The position numbers were made by a program, and so were the translations under genes. The notes under the pieces were generated by a model. The model did not search any database. It was not told the origin of the DNA and saw only the letters and a list, made by a program, of their open reading frames with translations. A stretch of DNA of 64,000 nucleotides, taken from Oreohelix idahoensis. Taxonomy: Eukaryota > Mollusca > Gastropoda > Stylommatophora > Oreohelicidae. This document shows, in pieces, positions 22,751 to 35,608 of this stretch (positions are counted from its first letter, which is position 1; every line of letters begins with the position of its first letter). Location: contig JAMPIV010019849.1 in the NCBI GenBank assembly GCA_024509875.1, positions 1 to 64,000 of the forward strand. The letters are read 5' to 3'.

Positions 22751-24165
22751 TGATAAGGGTGGATTAGGTGATGTTTACTCAGTGATGATCAGGCCACACT
22801 GTCTGGCCACTATGGACGTTGCAAGTTTAAGTCCAAGTACGTGGTAAGTCTTTAGCTCTGTCAAAATACCACCCCTATCGACACCAGGTATATATAGTTG
22901 AAGATGTAGGGTGTCTTATCTGGTTTTTGTTGTTGTTGCTGTGTCTATATTAGTGAGGTAGTTCACAGAGTTACTGGACATGGAATATGACATGTGAAGT
23001 CATAAAAAGGGTGAACTGCTTTGACGTTTCATCATTTATTTGGACGCCACAAATGACAGGTACGTTACAAAAGTCGTGGACATCAATAGTTCAATATTTT
23101 CAGCATACTAAAGTTGAATTCATGAATCTGCATACATTCTCCAAGTTGATACAGATAATCCTAGCTGACGATAGCCTCAGCTTCATCTCATAAATATTCA
23201 TAAATATCAATACTCCTCTCTGATACTGGAAGATCAGATGTACAAAATAAGTCCATTACCGTTCGCACGAGAATGGCATACATGGAGTACAAGTCAAACT
23301 GACCTTTATAACATTCCTAAGTCTAACCCTCGACAAAAGGTGCAATCGCTAACATAGCGATGTTCATAGGACGTAGAACTGTTCTTCGGGCTTAGTATAT
23401 CCCGTGTACACATAAATCGCAGGTATGAAGATACCTGGGGTGTGACTTCTAGTAGAAGAACCTCTATCACTGTAATACGTGAGCGAGCAGAGATCGACCA
23501 TTGTCAACATAATGTTAAATTATAGATTTGAAACATAAATGAGGTATTACCTTGTTTCGAAATCAACACCACAAAACACACGCCTCCAGGCGTTTTGAAT
23601 AATCAAGGGAAGGACCTTGTTAGCTACACTAACTCACAAAAGGATTCCTAATTCCCTATAACAAATCACAGAGACGCGCATAGCGTCCTGCTCGGCTCAA
23701 AACATCTCATCGAACCCCTGGGCGGAAAACGATTCTAACTTTCTTAAAGTTGGGACATGCGCAGAACGCATACACCTGAGTAATAATCAACGAGACGATG
23801 GTTGAAGACCTTCTAGAAAGATTTAGTAAGAAATCGCGCCTTATATGGACAGCAAAAGAATCCTCAACACTGGTTTCAATCATTCTAAGAAACAGTTGAC
23901 CGATACTACCATATAAGGAGAATGGTCACACATCGTTCAAAAAATATGGACCGACGTGTTCCGTCACAAGAGAAGGTAACCATCATTGAAAATGGTAATC
24001 TAGTAATGGTAGAGTTATCTAGCTTTGACCGAAAAAAATTAAAGTGTACATTTCAGACAAGCTAATTATACAATGTCTTTAGAAAAAATGATTATACAAT
24101 GTCTTTAGAAAAATGATTATACAATGATTATACAATGTCTTTAGAAAAAATATCTGTGCGTAACA
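22751..24165 (-). repeat. 3' LTR of the Gmr1-like element
   Basis: 1415 bp, TGATAAGGGTG to GCGTAACA on the plus strand. At its U3 end (24065-24150) are three to four units of about 26 bp containing TTATACAATGTCTTTAGAAA. A 68-codon frame at 22987-23193, repeated in the other LTR, is not considered a gene. Confidence 0.95.
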
Positions 24166-24190
24166 TTACCGCACCCTCCCGGGAAAAAAA
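24166..24190 (-). promoter_or_regulatory. Polypurine tract of the Gmr1-like element
   Basis: On the minus strand a purine-rich CCCGGGAGGGTGCGG lies immediately before the 3' LTR, where plus-strand DNA synthesis is primed. A similar block adjoins the 3' LTR of the gag-only element at 10052-10080. Confidence 0.7.
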
Positions 24191-24961
24191 ATGAAACATT
24201 TTTTTTTAAAATTCTAGAGCCAGAAAAAACAGGCTCCTAACGCACGTATGATGCGCGGATATATTGCCTAATATGAGGCTAGCTCGACGCATGGAGCGAA
24301 ACTGAGATTATATCTCAGATCCTTAGAGAAAATATTTCCCTAAGTGTACACGTATATTCCAGGGAGGTGCCACCAACATACGCCACAGTGATGGCAACAT
24401 CATAATGCAAGCCAAATCATACTCATACAAATCTATGAAATTAAATATATTATCATAGTATTACACAATGAAGTGTTGTGGAAACAGCGGTGTAATATAC
24501 TAATATACCGCACTATAAAATTACACATATTCAAACAAAAAGTACATTATTAATCATTACTAATACATCAGCTGTTCCTCGTAGACATGGATATAATCGA
24601 CTAGAAGATGTGGACATAATCCGCTCCAACTTAAGATAGGACTTGACATACTTTATGGGTCCACAATGTACATAATCTCGCAGACGTCAATGATGTGCTG
24701 CGAAAATATCAATAACACAAATCTTTAAGACAAATGTTAAATCTCTTAATACAGTCATCAAAATACAATATATAAATGTGGCCATGTGATCTTTTGGCCC
24801 GTATATTGCTAACTAAGCCTTCTTCCGTTATGATCAAATCGGTAACAGAAAAAAGGAAATTATATGGTACAATGTTATAAATTCCCAAAAGTGAGAAAAT
24901 ATGTACTGATATGTCATTATAGTAGTGGACTGTATATCAGGAAATATATATGACAGAAGAA

Positions 24962-26504
24962 TTAAGTGGAATCGTGTGGGCACCTGGACAGAATGTCTGC
25001 CATCACATTATCCGAACCACGGATAGCTCGCACTGTGAAATGAAATGCTTGAAGAGCTATGGCATATCGAGTGGACCTCGAGCTCTTCAAGTTTTTGCTC
25101 TGAATAGTAGTAAGAGCTTTCTGGTCGGTTTCCACAATGAAATGTGCGCCTAGAAGGAATCTTTGCAACTTCAGAATTGACCAGAACAACAATTGTCAGA
25201 ACAACAATCTATAGATGCTGTTGGATTTAACCCTATTTGTACCGTGGATTTAACTCACGGCTCATTGTCTACAAAATAGTACCACAGCACACAATAGCTG
25301 ACATGAGTAATACAATAACGCCTCAAATACAGTAATATCCCTTTAATGAGAAGTACACACAACAATCACTATGCATGAAACTGCAATACGTAAGATAATG
25401 ATTACATAAGCCAACTTACTTGCGATAATCATACCAACTCTCCTAATAGCACAAAGGCACAGCACAATGCACTGAAAACTGCCACATATCCTGGCGAACA
25501 CTATAATTCGTCATGAGAACCAAAATGGTTACCGACATAAACTCATCAGTGAAGGCACTGAACTATCGCTCAGAGGCGGCACCTAATACTAGGTTAAAGC
25601 GGTACACAATTGCAACCAACGTATCACAATTAATAATCAGGAAGGGAAAATCACTGGAACTTTCTAAGCTCAATCTAGCACCCATCAAATATTCCTGAAT
25701 CTATGGAAATCGGCAAGCACTAAACAACAATTGGCATCCAAATAATTCCCCAGCAAAACTGCTGACAAATGCCAACAACGACCGCTTAGGCCGGCAGACA
25801 TATCTAGAATTCCATTTTTGCCAAAAAGCTCCCTTCCGGCTTCCGTCTAATCGAAAACTGGCCGAGCAAGTTTTTACAAGAGACGAACCAGTGTTGTCGC
25901 TCTCCAGTGTGACCAATATACAATTTAGCGAAAGTCTATGTCGTGACACCATACCATAGCCAATAATTCACGGTCTAAAACCGAGTAATTCCTTTCTGCA
26001 GCATTTAATTTCCTAGAGATATACATCACCGGATGCAGAGTATCAGAATACTCCTGCACAAGTGCTGCCCCAATTCCATTAGACGAGACGTCACTTCGAA
26101 GAACAAAAGTCTTCTCAATAGTAGGTAACCTAAGGATAGGTGGAGATGAAAATAGAGTTTTAATCTGGTCCAATGAGGATTGACATTCTTGAGACCAGCG
26201 GATCAGATTAGGCGATCCTTTCTTCAGTAAAGTAGAAAGCGGTGCCATAATGGAGGACAGATTCGGAATGAATCGTCCATAAAATTGTATCAAACCTAAG
26301 AGACTACGCACTTGTTTTTTCGTCTTAGGGACAGAAATGTATTTTTGAAACATTGTGGTCCTCTGTCTTTAAAAGACCATGACCAACACAATGACCCAGG
26401 AAAGAAATCTCACTAAATCCTATAAAGGCTTTAGAGGGTTTTGCAGTCAAGTTATACTCGCGAAGAGTAGACAGCAATTCGTATAAACCCAAATAGTGAT
26501 CTTC
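24962..26504 (-). pseudogene. RT thumb and RNase H region, disrupted
   Basis: Continues the Gag-Pol frame after the TAG at 26505-26507: the same frame stays open to about 26325 with LLSTLREYNLTAKPSKAFIG. A frame change then leads to 26353-25925 (VPKTKKQVRSLLGLIQFYGR, then RNase H with LRSDVSSNGIGAALVQ and RELLAMVW). The RNase H resumes at about 25180-24962 (ILKLQRFLLGAHFIVETDQK ... ADILSRCP) after an insertion. The catalytic acidic residues are still recognisable. Confidence 0.88.
25184..25948. mobile_element. 765-bp non-coding insertion inside RNase H
   Basis: Splits RNase H between LAMVW and SILKLQ. A core from 25194 to 25948 begins TGTCA and ends TGACA, an LTR-like inverted terminus. A 10-base GAACAACAAT occurs just outside and again just inside its left end. 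ACCA, or at least CCA, borders both sides. No protein is encoded. It may be a small solo LTR or a MITE; the class is undecided. Confidence 0.6.
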
Positions 26505-29500
26505 CTAGGAATCGCTGAACAGACAGATATCGTCTAAGTATGCTATGACATCTGTACGATATGCGAGAATTCGACGCATCATGCGTACGAATGTAGCAGG
26601 GGCGTTCATAAGACCGAAAGGCATGAAATTCCATTGGAATAAACCCCTAGGTGTAGAAAAAGCAGTAAAAGGTTTGGCTCGTTCAGTTAAAGGAACTTGC
26701 CAATAACCTTTCGATAAGTCGAGTTTGGTAAAGAATTTAGAATTAAAAAGTTTGTTTAGTAGCTCTTCCAATGAAGGCATAGGTTCAGCATCGAACTTCG
26801 TAACTTGGTTCAATTTGCGATAATCCACGCAAATGCGAATGTTATTATCCTTCTTTCGAACAATAACCATTGACGAAGAGTATGCCGAAGTGGATGCTTC
26901 AATGATTTCCAATCGTATCATTTCATCCAATTCTTTTTCGACTTGTGACTGAAAATGAATAGGTATCGGATAGGGTCTGACTCTGATAGGATTATGGTGA
27001 GTTAGTATTATGTCATGTTCAATGACATGTGTGTGTCCCGGGATGTCGGTAAGAACATCCTGAAATGTTTGTAACATCGAAGAAACTTGTCGATGTTCCT
27101 CAGCGGAAAGATTAGGAGAAACGGAAACGTTTTTCCAAGATTCCGTTGAATGAAGTGGGATCACAGGAAGAGGGAGATTGACATCAGAAAAAGTAGTTTC
27201 CTCATCCTGTATAACTGACAGGGATGAGTAATGACCATGAGGTACTGGAGAATTGTCCGTTGCCTGGAAAATAGGCTGCAAATAGTCAGGTCTTTCATGA
27301 AATTCCGTGAGTATATTTATGTGGAAAGTTTTATGCTTTCCATCAATATCGACAACATAGTCGACATCGGAAATTTTAGAGACTATTGCATACGGACCTT
27401 TCCATGCAATAAGAAGTCTGTTCTCCCATGACGGAAGAAGAACGAGTGCTTTGTCACCTGGACAAAGTTGTCGTAGACATCTATTTTTATTTGCAAACTG
27501 CCTTGCCTTTTCTTTAGCAAATTCAGATGAAGAAGTTGCTAGTTTCCATGCCTCGATGATCTTTTGTCTAAGAGCAATGACATACTCGTAAGAAGATTGA
27601 GTCTCATCGCTAATATTATCGGCAGTGATAAGATCGTGGAGTAAAGACATAGGGCCGCGCGGTTGCGCACCAAAGACAAGTTCAAAAGGAGAAAACCCTG
27701 TATGTTCATTGGGGACCTCTCTATAAGCAAAGAGAGCCGCGGGTAAAACCCTGTCCCAATCCTGAGGATGATTGTCAGTTATCTTCCCAAGTAAAGTTTT
27801 TAGTGTCCTATTCAAACGCTCAACTAACCCATTAGACATTGGGTGATAGATACTGCTGAGAGACCTTTTAATATGTAGCATAGACATTACCTGTAACATA
27901 GTGTCGGATATAAGTTGAGTGCCATGGTCTGACAATATTTCTCCGGGGAATCCCAAGCGAGAAAATATCAGCCAAAGAGCGTCTGCGATATCGGCAGTGG
28001 AGATGCTCTTGAGAGGTATAGCCTCTGGCCAACGTGTGCACATATCGACACATGTAAGGATAAATTGATGTCCTCTGGCCGACTTAATCCTAAAAGGACC
28101 GATAATATCTATTGCCCTTTTTTGAAAAGGACGAATAGGAATGTCAGCAGCCTGGATAGGCGCAGCATGTCGTGGTCCTTTCGATTTGACCTCCTGACAC
28201 ACTTTGCAAGAACGACAGTAAATTCGTATGTCCTTGCTCACAATTGGCCAAAAGAAAGCCGCAAGAACCCTCGACTTTGTACGGGAAAAACCCATATGTC
28301 CAGCACATTGTGAGTCATGAGCATGTTGCAATATTTGCAATCTCATACTCTTAGGCACTAGAATTTGAGAATGAGTGGACGTAGTCGAGTCTTGTACCAT
28401 ACGCACAAGTACGCCGTTCTTCATAGAAATCCAAGACTTTCTATTAGTATTCTGATTTGGATCACCTTTTTTTGCTAGAATGAAGAATTTTTGTAAAGAA
28501 GGATCTTCTTCTTGCAATTTTATAAATGAGTCACGTGAAATAATCAAGTGACTATTTTGGCTATCTACTTCATCATTATCAGTTAATGAAGTTTGAGGTG
28601 GATCCAGAGCATGTGCTCTTGTGACCACCGCATTGGTAGCTTCAATGTTTTGCTCCTCCCAAACAGCAATCTGCTGTGGGGTACATTCCCTAACTCCGTG
28701 CATACGACCAATAATAAGGTCCGCAATAGGGTTTGGAAGGAGACACGCGTGGACATCTCCCGTAAAGAAGGGAGTAGAAATATGTATTATGGCAGTAGGA
28801 TACTTTTCCAAAGTGCCACCAAATGTTACACATTTGATGACCTTTCCTGTAGCACAGGATGGATTTACAAGAGATTGCCTAACACCAATAGTAGTACATC
28901 CAGAATCAAATAAAACTGAGACTGGATTACTATTTACAAGACCCTTATGTAGTATAAGAGAACCTCTCCCGTCATGCGCAACAGCAGCAGGAAGAGCGGG
29001 AAGAGGATGACCACAGCTTAAAGTAGTTACGGTAGTCGGTTCGAATAAAGTACTGCATTGGGGACATTTATTTGCCCTACTAAAGTCAAAGGCAGAACAT
29101 GTGATAGCACTAGAGTTTTTATCATCATCACCTTGTTTACATGCTCCCTGAGACTCCTGCTGTACAGAGTTTGCCTGTTGATATCTCTTTCTTTTATGTT
29201 GCGATCTACCGCGACCATTATTGCCTCTGCAATTATCATTAAAGTCCCTACTGTAATTGTTATCCTGGTTTGAATTCCAGTTTCCATAACTGTCATTACC
29301 ATTTCTATACTGTTGAGAGCCTCTATTATATTGGTTTTGAGGTCTCCGCGAAAAATGGTTTCCTCTATATTGACTACCTTTGCGAAAATGTCTAAAATTA
29401 TAAGGAGTAGTATACCGTGGAGTATCAGCTTGTCTCCAGTTTTGCGAAGAAGAATCACCCTGAAATTGATTGCTATGATTCTGAGCATAATTACGGTTAC

Positions 29501-30539
29501 TCTTCTTATTAAAATTTTGTTGGCTACCCTGAAATTTACGCATGAAATTTGGGCCATAAGGTGCTGCCGAAGCAACTGGCAGACCTTCTTTTACTTTAGG
29601 GTTGCTAATGGTTACGTGAGGATGCGCAGTGACATACTGGCAACAGTATTCTTCCATTTCTTTTATGTTTTTAGGCTTACGCTCATGAAGAAAAGAAAGA
29701 AAAGATTCATTGACAGAAGACATAACCTTGTCTCTAAGTAGTAAGTCCATAAGAGCTTCATATGTATGTTCTGTCTTAGACAGCTCAACCCATCGTGAAA
29801 AAGTAAGACGTATCTTTGAAATGAATTCAGAGAATTCAACTCCAGTATCTGGCAACATATTTTTAAATTGAAGACGATAGCCGTCTTCGTTAAGTTGGTA
29901 CTTCTTTAACAAGACTGCTCTGATAACCTCATAATTGTTCTTGTCAGGCTCATCTACCATACTTAACATACTCAAAGTATCACCTCTAAGTAAATTTGAT
30001 AACTGATAAACATACAATGATTTATCTATGTTATGTGTTTTACATGCACGTTCGAATCTATCCAGATAAAACGTTATATCGTCACTGGAAGCATTGAATA
30101 CAGGTAGATTAATCTTAAAATTACTTGTATTGAACTTATCTGACACCTTATTTGCATCATTAGCATTACCAGTGTTCAACAATTTCAACTTTTCTAACTC
30201 CAAAGCTAAGAGTTTTTCTTCATGCTCCATTTTTGCTTTTCTCTCATCAGCCTCTCTTTGTAACTTTTTCTCTTCAGCCTCTCTTTGTAACTTTTTCTCT
30301 TCAGCCTCTATCTCTAGTCTCTTATTTTCAGCCTCTTTTTCAAGTCTTTTATTTTCAGCCTCTTTTTCAAGTCTTTTATTTTCAGCCTCTTTTTCAAGTC
30401 TTTTATTTTCAGCATCCAATTGTAGCTGAATTTTTCTTTCCTCAGCTTCTGCTTCTCTTTTCTGTTTTTCCATTTCCATTTGGAATCTCCTTTCATCCAC
30501 TTGCATCTGCAATTTCTTTTGTTCAGTTTCTATTTCCAT
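26505..30539 (-). CDS. Gag-Pol polyprotein: Gag, protease, integrase, partial RT (1344 aa)
   Basis: Residues 1-120 form a charged coiled coil with ENKRLEKEA repeats. About 140-310 is a capsid-like domain (FKINLPVFNASSDDITFYLD). 330-455 is a basic Asn/Gly/Arg-rich nucleocapsid-like part without a CCHC knuckle; a CPQC...CGH cluster lies at 492-511. Protease has FDSGCTT (D545). Integrase has an HHCC zinc motif at 739-781, the catalytic triad D811, D871, E907 (35 residues between the last two) and a GPY/F-type WKGPY at 1046-1050. Reverse transcriptase has ICVDYRKLNQVT, LDLSKGYWQVPL and YLDD at 1334-1337. The frame ends in FSDS followed by TAG, probably a mutated Trp codon. There is no separate gag stop. 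Confidence 0.92.
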   Translation of the reverse strand: MEIETEQKKLQMQVDERRFQMEMEKQKREAEAEERKIQLQLDAENKRLEKEAENKRLEKEAENKRLEKEAENKRLEIEAEEKKLQREAEEKKLQREADERKAKMEHEEKLLALELEKLKLLNTGNANDANKVSDKFNTSNFKINLPVFNASSDDITFYLDRFERACKTHNIDKSLYVYQLSNLLRGDTLSMLSMVDEPDKNNYEVIRAVLLKKYQLNEDGYRLQFKNMLPDTGVEFSEFISKIRLTFSRWVELSKTEHTYEALMDLLLRDKVMSSVNESFLSFLHERKPKNIKEMEEYCCQYVTAHPHVTISNPKVKEGLPVASAAPYGPNFMRKFQGSQQNFNKKSNRNYAQNHSNQFQGDSSSQNWRQADTPRYTTPYNFRHFRKGSQYRGNHFSRRPQNQYNRGSQQYRNGNDSYGNWNSNQDNNYSRDFNDNCRGNNGRGRSQHKRKRYQQANSVQQESQGACKQGDDDKNSSAITCSAFDFSRANKCPQCSTLFEPTTVTTLSCGHPLPALPAAVAHDGRGSLILHKGLVNSNPVSVLFDSGCTTIGVRQSLVNPSCATGKVIKCVTFGGTLEKYPTAIIHISTPFFTGDVHACLLPNPIADLIIGRMHGVRECTPQQIAVWEEQNIEATNAVVTRAHALDPPQTSLTDNDEVDSQNSHLIISRDSFIKLQEEDPSLQKFFILAKKGDPNQNTNRKSWISMKNGVLVRMVQDSTTSTHSQILVPKSMRLQILQHAHDSQCAGHMGFSRTKSRVLAAFFWPIVSKDIRIYCRSCKVCQEVKSKGPRHAAPIQAADIPIRPFQKRAIDIIGPFRIKSARGHQFILTCVDMCTRWPEAIPLKSISTADIADALWLIFSRLGFPGEILSDHGTQLISDTMLQVMSMLHIKRSLSSIYHPMSNGLVERLNRTLKTLLGKITDNHPQDWDRVLPAALFAYREVPNEHTGFSPFELVFGAQPRGPMSLLHDLITADNISDETQSSYEYVIALRQKIIEAWKLATSSSEFAKEKARQFANKNRCLRQLCPGDKALVLLPSWENRLLIAWKGPYAIVSKISDVDYVVDIDGKHKTFHINILTEFHERPDYLQPIFQATDNSPVPHGHYSSLSVIQDEETTFSDVNLPLPVIPLHSTESWKNVSVSPNLSAEEHRQVSSMLQTFQDVLTDIPGHTHVIEHDIILTHHNPIRVRPYPIPIHFQSQVEKELDEMIRLEIIEASTSAYSSSMVIVRKKDNNIRICVDYRKLNQVTKFDAEPMPSLEELLNKLFNSKFFTKLDLSKGYWQVPLTERAKPFTAFSTPRGLFQWNFMPFGLMNAPATFVRMMRRILAYRTDVIAYLDDICLFSDS

Positions 30540-30657
30540 TTTTTTTCTCTTCCACCGTTAATGCTTTCTCATATTGAGTAGTCGCATATTCTTCCAATTT
30601 ATCACCAGTCTTACCAAGGGATTTCCCTTGCTCAATAAAGTACTCAAGTGTAGACAT
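30523..30657 (-). CDS. Probable true Gag N-terminus, in another frame
   Basis: An ATG at 30657 opens 44 codons beginning MSTLEYFIEQGKSLGKTGDK, a leader of the kind seen at the start of gypsy Gag proteins. It overlaps the start of the long frame and is one frame away from it. The two meet at a run of eight A (plus-strand T run 30539-30546). Either one base was gained or lost in this copy, or the run is a slippage site. The ATG at 30539 is therefore doubtful as the natural start. Confidence 0.6.
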   Translation of the reverse strand: MSTLEYFIEQGKSLGKTGDKLEEYATTQYEKALTVEEKKNGNRN

Positions 30658-32025
30658 GATGTCTAATATTATGAGTCCAAAACCTGAAATAATTAATTAT
30701 CTTATTTCAACCTTAATAGTAACAAGACTTAAATAAAGTACTCGTATAATCCCAATGTTTATCCCAATCTCTGTGGGAAACAAGTCTTTGACAAAAAACT
30801 TGTATTATCAAATGTATAATAATATCACAAGTCACTTCTTAATCATCAGGGCACTACACAAATTAGTGCATAACCATATATCCATCAGTTATTTATCATA
30901 ACTGCACTACACAATAGTGCATAAGCAAAAAACCACCAGTTAGTTATGATAAGTGCACTATATAAATAATAGTGCATAAGCAGATATGTAACAATAGTGA
31001 AAGCTAATTACCCAAGAACTATGTAAACAATAACAAAGAACAAAGACAATGTAAACAATAACAAAGATCAAAGACAATGTAAACAATAACAAGGATCAGA
31101 GACAATATAAACAATAACAAAGATCAAAGACAATACGAAAACATTCGCAAAAGTCAACTAAATAAACAGCGAAAACTAAAAGAAAATATCACAATGAATA
31201 TGATGACAAATGCGAAAAATGTAAACAAACAAATGACGTCACAATGTATAAACAAAAATGGTGTAAAGAACTGAATAATAGAAAAGGGGAGACCTACAAA
31301 TACAAACAAATCAAAACTAAACTAAAGAATGCGAAAAAATACCGAAAACAAAACTGCACATATCGTCACAACTAACAAAAATAGCAATAAATATTGCTAA
31401 CAATTTCCAATTAAGGAAATTGCTCCTACAAGAACGCTATCATAAGACCTCTATGACGTGGTATTTCTTATGATAGTCACCTTCCCAACCAGCCCGCTGA
31501 AATATAAACATATAAATATACAAATAACATATAACATGTAAACATGTAACATGTAAACATATAGCAAAAAGTGTGTGAAAGTATAGAAGGCTCAGTTAGA
31601 GTATAAGGGCACAGTTCACAAACAAAACAGGCCACTTAACTTCTATATATCCAAACGTCAGCACGGTGCAGAACAGGTTGCGATCAGCATTCTGAGGATA
31701 AATGATCCAACGTTGATCGACAACTGCTCCCATAAACAGCCATGACGCAGGAAAAGAGCTTCTTATACTGGAAAAGTTGTTTCGGCACTTGTCCTTCTTC
31801 CTTACAATGCTCGGCACTTGACCTTCTAGCTGTAGTAGCAGAAAATCGACTTGATCCTTCTAAAACAGGAAACCTCGATAAACTGTCGAGCAGCGCCGGG
31901 TACTTTCAAAATATTTCTTGAAGGAAGTGATTTCAAACTGCAATGTTGTATGACGTATGCTGTCTGGGTTTGTTGACCCCCTTGAGTGCTGGTACCAGAT
32001 TAAACCAACTTCTGGCCACCAAAAA
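30658..32025 (-). other. 5' leader of the Gmr1-like element with PBS, hairpins and 28-bp repeats
   Basis: 1.37 kb between the 5' LTR and gag. On the minus strand TGGTGGCCAGAAGTTGG lies five bases from the LTR and is the likely primer-binding site; I do not name the tRNA. About four units of 28 bp (GTAAACAATAACAAAGATCA plus eight bases) lie at 31023-31135. Three hairpins with the same stem lie at 30851-30976. No protein is seen; the 31596-31817 frame is not supported. Confidence 0.75.
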
Positions 32026-33541
<1,516 letters not shown>

Positions 33542-33559
33542 TATTGAGCGAATATTAAG

Positions 33560-33869
33560 AATAATTTTACTGTTAATTCAGTTGGGGGCTTGAACGAGCT
33601 AAATTAAATTATTATATAAGACCTCTTCACAAAACGCGGCGTGCAGATAAAGGTTTACATTGCTAAGACACATTCAGCATTGTTCTTGACTTCTGACATA
33701 TCTTGTGAAGACTACCTCAAGGTAGCAGCATCATCATCCTTCTATCTGCATCTCTGCCAAGAGTAATCTTGTGCGAAGGTAGACAACTTTGAAGACCCAC
33801 ATTTGATACTCTAGGTTTTGGCCACTGCTGGACCATCACTGCGGAGCAAGGGGAGGCAACCCGTGACAG
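33560..33869 (+). repeat. Dispersed repeat C, copy 1
   Basis: About 310 bp, the inverted counterpart of 59096-59405. Shared blocks include CTAAGACACATTCAGCATTG, TTCTTGACTTCTGA and GCATCATCATCCTTCTAT. Both copies end at CGTGACAG. Confidence 0.8.
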
Positions 33870-34997
33870 TTATTATGATACGATAATGACCAACTTTCAT
33901 TCATACATTATTGATACCCAGTGGCGTAACTACAATGTGCGTGGGCCCCGGGAACAAATTAAGTGGGTCACATCTTATTCATCGACCTAAACAACCAAAG
34001 TGTATAATCAATATACGGCGACTATATAAACCACGATACTACTTATTTCATTGTCACTATCGTCATTATAAGGCTCAAGCATTTACAAATATGTCCCAGG
34101 ACCTCATGTCCTATGTCTTCCGCTCAATATCTTTCTATGATGTCATCATCACTTTCATTTCTGTTTCCATTTTTAAAAAAATACAATGTAGTCTAGTTTC
34201 GGCGAAGCGCGCACCGTTCAACCTAGACCCAGGGTCCATCGGTTGTATTAGGGCATATATCTGGTTCTCTGTCTCCAGAAACTGTGACAAGCTATGACGT
34301 TTAAACATAGGAACACATGAAATTAAAAAGATATATCTAAAGCCAAGGATCCCTTCCAATCAGTGGCGTATTCTCTATGTGTGCTGTGCGTGCTGCGCAC
34401 ACCTATGCCTGAAGGAAAATAAAAATTTAATGTATTATTCTATAAAATATTTCTCTTATAATGTTCTGCTTTCGGACCGCACGCATCAGGATAACGGATT
34501 TTCCCGCATAGAATCTACGAGTATATCTAATTTCAGTTTCCCAGACGCGTTTTATAGTGCAGTTTTTTTGGTTGGTAGCAATCGCCCGAAGTTTCTCGGG
34601 TAATTCCGTCACTATGCGTGCTGCACCTTTCGGTTTTACGTTTGAAGACTGGTTTGTGTGGATCGGGGTCATGGCCAGATACGTCAATACAACACGAACA
34701 TGCGTGCGGCGGTCTTGCAGCTCTCGAGTTGTAAAAATCGGCTGTGTCCGTCCAGTGTTTTTTGTGATTAATTTTTGTTAGTTGCCGGGAATGCAGATTA
34801 TTACAGTCACAGTGAGTTTCAAGTTGTAAGTTAATTAGTATTTAGGAGATAATTGACATATACCCCTAATAACTATCGTTGCGTAATTGAATATAATTGG
34901 TTTTTAAATTAAGAGGGGAAGAAGTTAAATAGTAGGCGTACATATTCATTTTTAAGTAGCAGCACGCCTAGCTCCCTGCTTGCCAACCAATCTGATT

Positions 34998-35120
34998 ACG
35001 GAAACAATGATAGATTGTTTGGTCTGTTTTTGTTCCACAAAGACGCCACTAGGCGTGGTGGAAACAGCGATAGATTGATCAATTTGTTGTTGCCATAAGA
35101 CGCCACTAGGCGTACTGGCC
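34998..35120. repeat. Tandem pair of about 60 bp with ACGCC/GGCGT hairpin
   Basis: Two similar units, each with ATAGATTG and then AGACGCCACTAGGCGT, whose ACGCC and GGCGT form a short stem. Confidence 0.7.
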
Positions 35121-35243
35121 ACATACTGCTTTGCCGGTTGATGGCTAAGGATGGAAGAAGAAGAAGAAGACGCCTAGCTCGCATTACCAGGATACGCCAC
35201 TGCTTCCAATCTCTACTTTTTGGAGCCCACTCAATGATGGGGT

Positions 35244-35608
35244 GGAGCCGCGCTAGCGTAGTGGTTACCACACCGCTCTGGCGACCGGGTGATTCAGGAT
35301 CAAACCCGGGCGACGGCATTTGAGGATTTTTCGTCGACCGGGATTTGGACTGGATTAACTCGAGACCTGGCGAAGACATTTGAAGGAGTGTCGTCGACCA
35401 GGGATTGGCGGCTCCTGAGCCGACCCAGCTCTAATGGGTACCTCCGAAATCGGAGAGTATTTGCCTGAATGGCGAGGGACACCTGTCTCTGTACAAGAAA
35501 AGGGATACTCACGTAAAATCAATGTCAGGTTAGACATTAATAATAACCTGAGATTTCGCCTCGAGTATTAGCGGGCGAACGAAAAAAAAAAAAAAAAAAA
35601 AAAAAAAA
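35244..35608 (+). mobile_element. tRNA-derived SINE, copy 1
   Basis: The head GGAGCCGCGCTAGCGTAGTG has an A-box-like GCGTAGTGGTTA and a B-box-like GGATCAAACCC about 45 bases on, followed by an unrelated body and 27 A. ATGATGGGGT is repeated on both sides (about 35234-35243 and after the poly-A), a clear target duplication. It shares its head with the SINE at 53946. Confidence 0.85.

Noticed and set aside
22987..23193. 68-codon frame found identically at 32262-32468
   Set aside because: It lies inside both LTRs; identity reflects LTR duplication and no domain is seen.
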